64,000 bases of DNA from Chrysaora quinquecirrha. Taxonomy: Eukaryota > Cnidaria > Scyphozoa > Semaeostomeae > Pelagiidae. Positions 59,148 through 64,000 of this stretch are shown one piece after another. The notes under the pieces are model-generated. The model saw nothing but the letters and a program-made list of their open reading frames with translations. It was not told where the DNA came from and ran no database searches. The position numbers and the translations under genes are program-made. Each line of letters begins with the position of its first letter. Within the stretch, counting starts at the first letter, position 1. The DNA is taken from positions 1,211,318 to 1,275,317 of the forward strand of contig JACTAT010000012.1 of assembly GCA_014526335.1 (NCBI GenBank). The letters are read 5' to 3'.

Positions 59148-59265
59148 GATATTTTTCCACTCAGTGTATAAATTGTGAAACTTTTGAGTGAGTTCTTCCG
59201 GTATGTAATGACCTCCATGCCTCAAAAAAACCGATTCATTCATTGGTTTTCTTGATGCATTCTTC
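59148..59265 (-). CDS. Possible coding exon of unknown gene
   Basis: After a plausible acceptor (CACTACACAATAG) the minus frame reads NMKNASRKPMNESVFLRHGG, then HYIPEELTQKFHNLYTEWKN. It meets a GTGAGT donor at GATGGTG. The same frame is open upstream of the TAG as well (MKDNLMGRYEKLLAEKEHQL), so it could instead be a longer frame broken by one stop. I do not recognise the family and cannot link it to ELP1. Confidence 0.3.
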
Positions 59266-59433
59266 ATATTCTATTGTGTAGTGAGTTGATGCTCTTTCTC
59301 TGCAAGCAATTTTTCATATCTTCCCATTAAATTATCCTTCATGGGCTTGCTCCGGCTTACATCAGTCAAAAAATACTTTTGCGGAGAGAACAGCCTTCTC
59401 GCACTTCCAAAATTCCAAACGCCATGAGCACCC

Positions 59434-59826
59434 AGGGGGGTACTTCATTGTTCAGTGGACTAGACGTGCCGCCCAGTTTTTCAAAACCCACCCATGTCTA
59501 CCGATAAATTCTGTTTCTCGTGGTACCCATGTATAGAAACAACAAAGAAATTTTTTATCCATTTGTACCAAATGTCACATGTTTGAACCCAATTTAACGC
59601 CTGAGGCAACTCTAAATGCGTCGAAAAGTCATTTGCGCTGAAAACTAAAGCGCACTTTTTATTAGGCTTTTCAAAGCAATGAATGTCTAAAATGTTATAT
59701 ATATTTTACTACCCATGTGTAGAGATTCTTTACGAAAAATCAACCCATATCTAGGGAAATTGGCGCTGAAAAAGTTACCCATTTGGGGGGCACGTCCTGT
59801 ATAATGAACAATGGAAGTACCCCCCG
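59434..59826. mobile_element. MITE with GGGGGGTACTTCATTGTTCA ends
   Basis: The left end, GGGGGGTACTTCATTGTTCA, faces TGAACAATGGAAGTACCCCC at the right. It is about 390 bp. A related left half (GGGGGGTACATGAAT, GTGCCGCC) is visible at about 33371-33440 in an ELP1 intron. Confidence 0.7.
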
Positions 59827-60139
59827 CATAAACAATGATTCGTAGGACATCATTTACTTAAATACCCAGATTGCACAGAAAATCACGGCAAGAGTTAGCT
59901 CCTATAACTGGCAGAGCAACATCATAACAAGGGATTTGAAATCCGTCTACATCAAACCAAAGATCCGGTTTTGTGTAGCCTGAGATGTAGATACTCACTT
60001 TAACTGTAGACTTTTAGATTATCATTGGTCGTTCATCGCTTTCTCATTTGAGCTAAGTTGTGCTCAAAACACAATGCCCTAGGAGCTTCAACAATGATAA
60101 TAATAATATAATAATATAATGAGTTAAGGGAGCGAAGGC

Positions 60140-60540
60140 CATGTGGCCTATACAGCCCTAAGTGCTAATTACAAATCCCCTAACTACTTGAATTCGAATC
60201 TGCTCCTAAACATACAATCATCGTATGCTTTCTCGAATCCTTCAATGGACGAGCTATTTACAATGTTCCATGTAAGATTGTTCCACTCATTTACCACTCT
60301 TTGGGAGAAGAAATTCTTCCTAATATTAGCCTTGCTTCTTTTTATAGATTTTCCAGTTATTTCCTCTTGTGAAATTCTGCCTTATTTCAAAAAACAAAGA
60401 TGAGTCTGTGTCTATAAAACCATTAAATAATTTGTAAACAAGAATCATGTCCCCATGTTTACGTTTGTATTCCAGGGATGGAAGATTTAATATTCTAAGA
60501 CGGTCTGCATATGGTTGATTTTTTATAGACACTACTAGTT
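60140..60540 (-). pseudogene. 3' end of a LINE reverse transcriptase, with A/T-rich tail
   Basis: The minus frame MSIKNQPYADRLRILNLPSL, then EYKRKHGDMILVYKLFNGF, matches the region after the RT core in invertebrate LINEs (LPSLxYRRxRGDMIxVYK). It continues past a frame change as KNFFSQRVVNEWNNLTWNIV and SSIEGFEKAYD, typical of the C-terminus. An ATTATT tail follows at about 60090-60120. Confidence 0.7.
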
Positions 60541-60559
60541 TTGTAAGTTATTATTGCGG

Positions 60560-62400
60560 AATAAACTATCTATTGCACTTTTGCACTTTTTATACATTGC
60601 AAAAAAACTTGCGATTTGTAACAATATGCAAAATTTTATTTTGCAACGTCGTAAACTGTAATTAAAAAGAAAAACGCAATAGAGCAGAGGTTAGAGCAAT
60701 AAAATGCATCGATCAGTAGCTTATTGAGAATCAACTAGACCCTTTGACAGGGCCGTCGCAAGAGCTTTCAACCAAGGCAGGCGCAAAATGTAAATTTGCC
60801 GACAAAATGTGTGTTACGATGGGTCTCGAGACTTAACCATGGTTCGGGGTTCGGGAATTTTCTCCCTGCTTTAATGACTATTAAGGGACACTTTAATTTT
60901 CTTAGCACGTTATCCAGGAGCATCTATTGGTTGGTTGTCAATTAAATAAAGAACGACGTTACAATATATCCAGTACAGTAATATTTTGTCTCTATTTTTG
61001 AAAGTCTCCATGTACCAAACAACTGATCCCTTTCTTCTCAGTTGATTGAAACGAACTGCAATGTGGTTTATTAGACATCAGAAAGACACGTGCCACTGGA
61101 CCCAATATGTTCAATTAGACTTATTGCTTGAGTCGTTAGTTTCTGCTCCTCCACCACACCAACACCCCGCTACAACTATGTTTCAGCGATCTCATTTTAG
61201 TGTTGGTCTCGGTCTCACGATAACAGGGGACTCAGGTAATAAGTCTAATGTTCTATCATTGTGTCCGAGATTAAGCGATTTGACTGTTTAGGGGATGTTG
61301 CAACTCCATAAGCTTTGTAGCCGTTGGACCATTAATGGAGATATACATACAGTAGACTATCGTTAATAATCAGTCATCAAAAATTGCCTGGGGTGACTAT
61401 ACTCATAAGAGCTAAATCAATGTGAAGACCAAAGATGTCGTAAAATTTACGTGAAGACATCAAAGTTCTAAACATTTTATCTTTCTTGAGACGTCATTTT
61501 CTGCATTGAAAATTGTTCTTTAAACGTGGGGTCAGATTTTCTACAGTAAGCACACAGCATTGGCGATCACCTGGTGGTCTTTTGTTATCGTTCTGTTACA
61601 ATATGACGCGTTGCAAGGAATTTCCAACGATGTTCTTACTTACGAATAGAAATATTTTGGACCTCAATTTTCTCAGTTTGCCAACAACAGAAAAGTTGCC
61701 AACAGGCTTGAGGCCACGGGAGGGGGATGCTGCGCTATGACACCCTCTTATAGCTACAGCCCTGCCCTGTGAATCGCAAAATAAGCAATTTCAAATTTAT
61801 TTAGACTCTAATCGATAGCAGTGTTGCCAACTGTAAGCTCAAAGATATTTGTACACGTTTTGTACACAAAAAGTCGAGCTTAAGACCTACAATCTTGGAC
61901 TAAATATTTTTTGCAAAACTTTCATTTTTTGAAAACCACATTTTCAGACCTCTACTGCTCTCCCCCTCCCCCTGTGAACAATGTTGAGGAAATACAAGGC
62001 AAAGCATATGGCTATGATGCAACATTGTTTTAGGGAAAGGGGGCATAGAGTTGATTTTTCTGTCTTTTCCAAGAAAATAGCTTTTTTAAACTCCTTGCAA
62101 AATATTTTGTCCAAGATTGTAGTTCTTTAAGTTCATTATTTTTGAACCTTTTTAAATCGATTGTAGTTTCTAAAATTCCTCGATCGTTCCTTAATTTCAA
62201 ATGCACATTCAATGTCGTGACTATTATACAGAGATAATTGCATGTCAACAAAGCTCGAGACAACTAAAGGAAACATTGGAAACATGCGTAACGTACAATT
62301 TATGTGATATTCGATTTCGACAGCAAATTAATGGAACCGCCTTCCTAATTCTTGATTGGTTGCAACGATAGAAATATTCATATGATCGTAACGATAGCAA
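60560..62400. other. Intergenic DNA
   Basis: No gene recognised on either strand. Open frames at 61046, 61513 and 62030 have no family motif. Confidence 0.4.
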
Positions 62401-62417
62401 AGTAGGTAGAAATTTTT

Positions 62418-62594
62418 AGAAAAATACGACATCTTTCAAAAAAATGTTTTGACTGCATCAACAACCATCATCAGTTTATCGTTATTACCGCCTTGTGCCT
62501 AACCATTTAATTTTTTGATGATTGAAATTATACTTGATCATGATTGTTGATGTAATCAAAACATGTTTTTTTGAAAAATGTCGTATTTTTTCTA
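62418..62594. mobile_element. Short palindromic MITE
   Basis: TAGAAAAATACGACATCTTT then CAAAAAAATGTTTTGAC and CATCAACAACCATCATCA at the left is mirrored at the right by the complement of TAGAAAAAATACGACATTTT, AACATGTTTTGATTACATCA and ACAATCATGATCA. Inverted arms are about 60-65 bp with a short centre, so the element could fold into one hairpin. Confidence 0.7.
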
Positions 62595-63034
62595 GAATTC
62601 AAAAATATTCAACATTGAAAAATTCGTTTGCAAAGTTCTTTTAATTTTCGGTTCCTTATAAACTGGTTCGTTATTATAAAAAAAGTGTTTTGCAGGGCTT
62701 CATGCAGAAACTGCATTAAACATATTTAATCATTGATTGTGACGTAATGTAACGATACAATGATTGTGACGCAATAACTTTATTTATCAATAATTATTAG
62801 GTGCAGGGCATCGCGACTGAGCTCAGAAAGACGACAAATCTAACCAGAAGAAAGTCTCTTTTCCGGAAACGGAAAGAGTTTCAAGATAAAGAAGATAACA
62901 AGAAGTGTACATTTCAACCAAAAAATAGAAAAACGACGGTTGAAATTCACAACAGAGGTGGTGAAAGGAGACGATAAACAGTAAAATTCAATTGAAACGA
63001 GACAATACACATGTAAAATTCAATTGACACAAGA

Positions 63035-63421
63035 ATGGAGCCCAGTAGTCAAACAGCATCAGTTAATTCAGGGAGTGAATTGGTAAAAGAGAGATTCCTA
63101 AAGAATGAAACAAAGAAATCTGGTGAGAATGAAACGAAGAAATCTGGCAATGATAAATCAGATGCATGGAAAATGTTTAATGCACAAAAGCAAGATGACA
63201 GCACAAATGAAAATAACGATGATAAATGTCGATATTGTTTTGGTGGACCATTTTGCTGGGTTGTAAAGCAGCAATTGATTAAACCTTGCTGGTGCTCAGG
63301 ATCTTTGGCATATGTTCATAGGTCATGTCTAGAGAAATGGTTAACAATACGAAATCAAAGCACTTGTGATCTATGCAAATACGAATTTGTAACAGAGAAG
63401 AAGTATAAACATATCAAAGAA
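63035..63421 (+). CDS. MARCH-type RING-CH E3 ubiquitin ligase, first coding exon
   Basis: It starts at ATG 63035. A charged N-terminus contains a short repeat (NETKKSGENETKKSG). The RING-CH (C4HC3) domain follows: CRYCFGG, LIKPCWCSGSLAYVHRSCLE, KWL, CDLCKYEF. All eight zinc ligands and the Trp after the His-Cys pair are present, as in membrane-associated MARCH2/3/8-like ligases. The open frame could run on to 63454, but KHIKE|GTAAGC at 63421 is a good donor. The expected two transmembrane segments are absent here, so they are probably encoded in later exons beyond the window. An intronless cytosolic RING-CH protein is the alternative. Confidence 0.8.
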
Positions 63422-63461
63422 GTAAGCTCTTGTAGTAGAAAATCAAAATATTAACATTGTT

Positions 63462-63714
63462 GTATTTCCTCGAATTAGCACCCTCCCTCAAATAAGCGCC
63501 CCCCTTTGGATCGATCTGCCCATCAGGTTGCCCCAGACACTCCTTTGATAGTTACGCGCAAGTCCTTGAAGAGGAAAGAAGATGGAAGATACGCCTCTTG
63601 GTAGTTGGCGCAAAATAAAATTTTCGCTAGAATATTAGTTTATTATATATTCTCAAATAACCGCTCCTCTCCGAGATGGGTTTTTAGATAAGCGCCCCCC
63701 AGGCGAGGAAATAC
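63462..63714. mobile_element. MITE with GTATTTCCTCG ends
   Basis: GTATTTCCTCGAATTAGC at the left and the complement of GTATTTCCTCGCCTGG at the right, with AAATAAGCGCCCCCC motifs next to both ends. About 250 bp. It lies just after the RING-CH exon donor, so in its intron if that splice is used. Confidence 0.7.
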
Positions 63715-64000
63715 GATATACTTCCATAACATAAATTATTTTGTTTCTGTAATATTACGTGTGTTCCCTGGTACTTGGTTACGATTTTTGACATCTTGAA
63801 CATATGTCCATATAAAGAAGGATTACACTCTTTTTTTCATAAGAACCAGGAAATTTTGATCGAGGCTGGCTGTTCTTAAGTTTTTGCCGTTTTTGAGCCT
63901 TAAATGTTCTTAATCTGTTCTTAAATCCTTGGTAACTTAGACATCTATATTTTTCAATGAATGTCTGGGCTATGGTACTAGGTTTGTTTGCAAATTCAGC

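Noticed and set aside
1..64000. CRISPR array, bacterial operons, rRNA genes
   Set aside because: No regularly spaced direct repeats, no Shine-Dalgarno-led gene strings and no rRNA sequence; gene structure is clearly that of an animal nucleus.

Overview
The window is animal nuclear DNA, AT-rich, with spliced genes, long introns and many old and young transposable elements. The element mix (Kolobok, Penelope-like, CR1-like LINE, hAT, TTAA miniature elements, tRNA-derived SINEs) and a P2X7-type zinc domain outside any P2X receptor point to an invertebrate, most likely a cnidarian. The species is inferred, not proven.

One host gene dominates. ELP1 (Elongator subunit 1, IKBKAP) runs on the minus strand from 57179 to 10693. 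I read 33 exons with consistent GT-AG junctions and phases, from the start Met to the C-terminal region, about 1,230 residues. About 80 residues of the second propeller region are not found between 44552 and 42062. The far right end holds the first exon of a MARCH-type RING-CH ubiquitin ligase gene on the plus strand (63035-63421), which runs off the window. An intronless class A GPCR gene (50527-51512, plus) lies inside ELP1 intron 1. It has a frameshift before TM7, and a 124 bp piece of it is duplicated nearby.

The mobile elements, left to right, are as follows. 1-1060: end-truncated ORF1 of a CR1-like LINE, minus, entering an SGNH esterase domain. 2343-4069: a 5'-truncated Penelope-like element bracketed by a perfect 76 bp inverted repeat. 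10211-10652 and 27986-28412: two copies of one MITE family. 13691-20575: a complete-looking 6.9 kb Kolobok-type DNA transposon with TTAA target duplication, sitting in an ELP1 intron. About 21960-26250: a LINE with a CCCH zinc-finger ORF1 and an APE/RT ORF2, sitting in another ELP1 intron on the opposite strand. 53763-56426: a decayed hAT transposase between two 216 bp G-rich direct repeats in ELP1 intron 1. About 60140-60540: the 3' tail of another LINE.

The Kolobok element is the most interesting system. It carries two convergent, intron-containing genes. One is an 11-exon THAP-domain DDE transposase on the minus strand. The other is a 3-exon, 237-residue protein on the plus strand made of an acidic N-terminus and a P2X7-type cytoplasmic 'ballast' zinc domain. 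A 720 bp TTAA-flanked miniature element is nested between them. The transposase carries frame problems, at least one in an A-run, so this copy is either recently dead or contains sequence errors.
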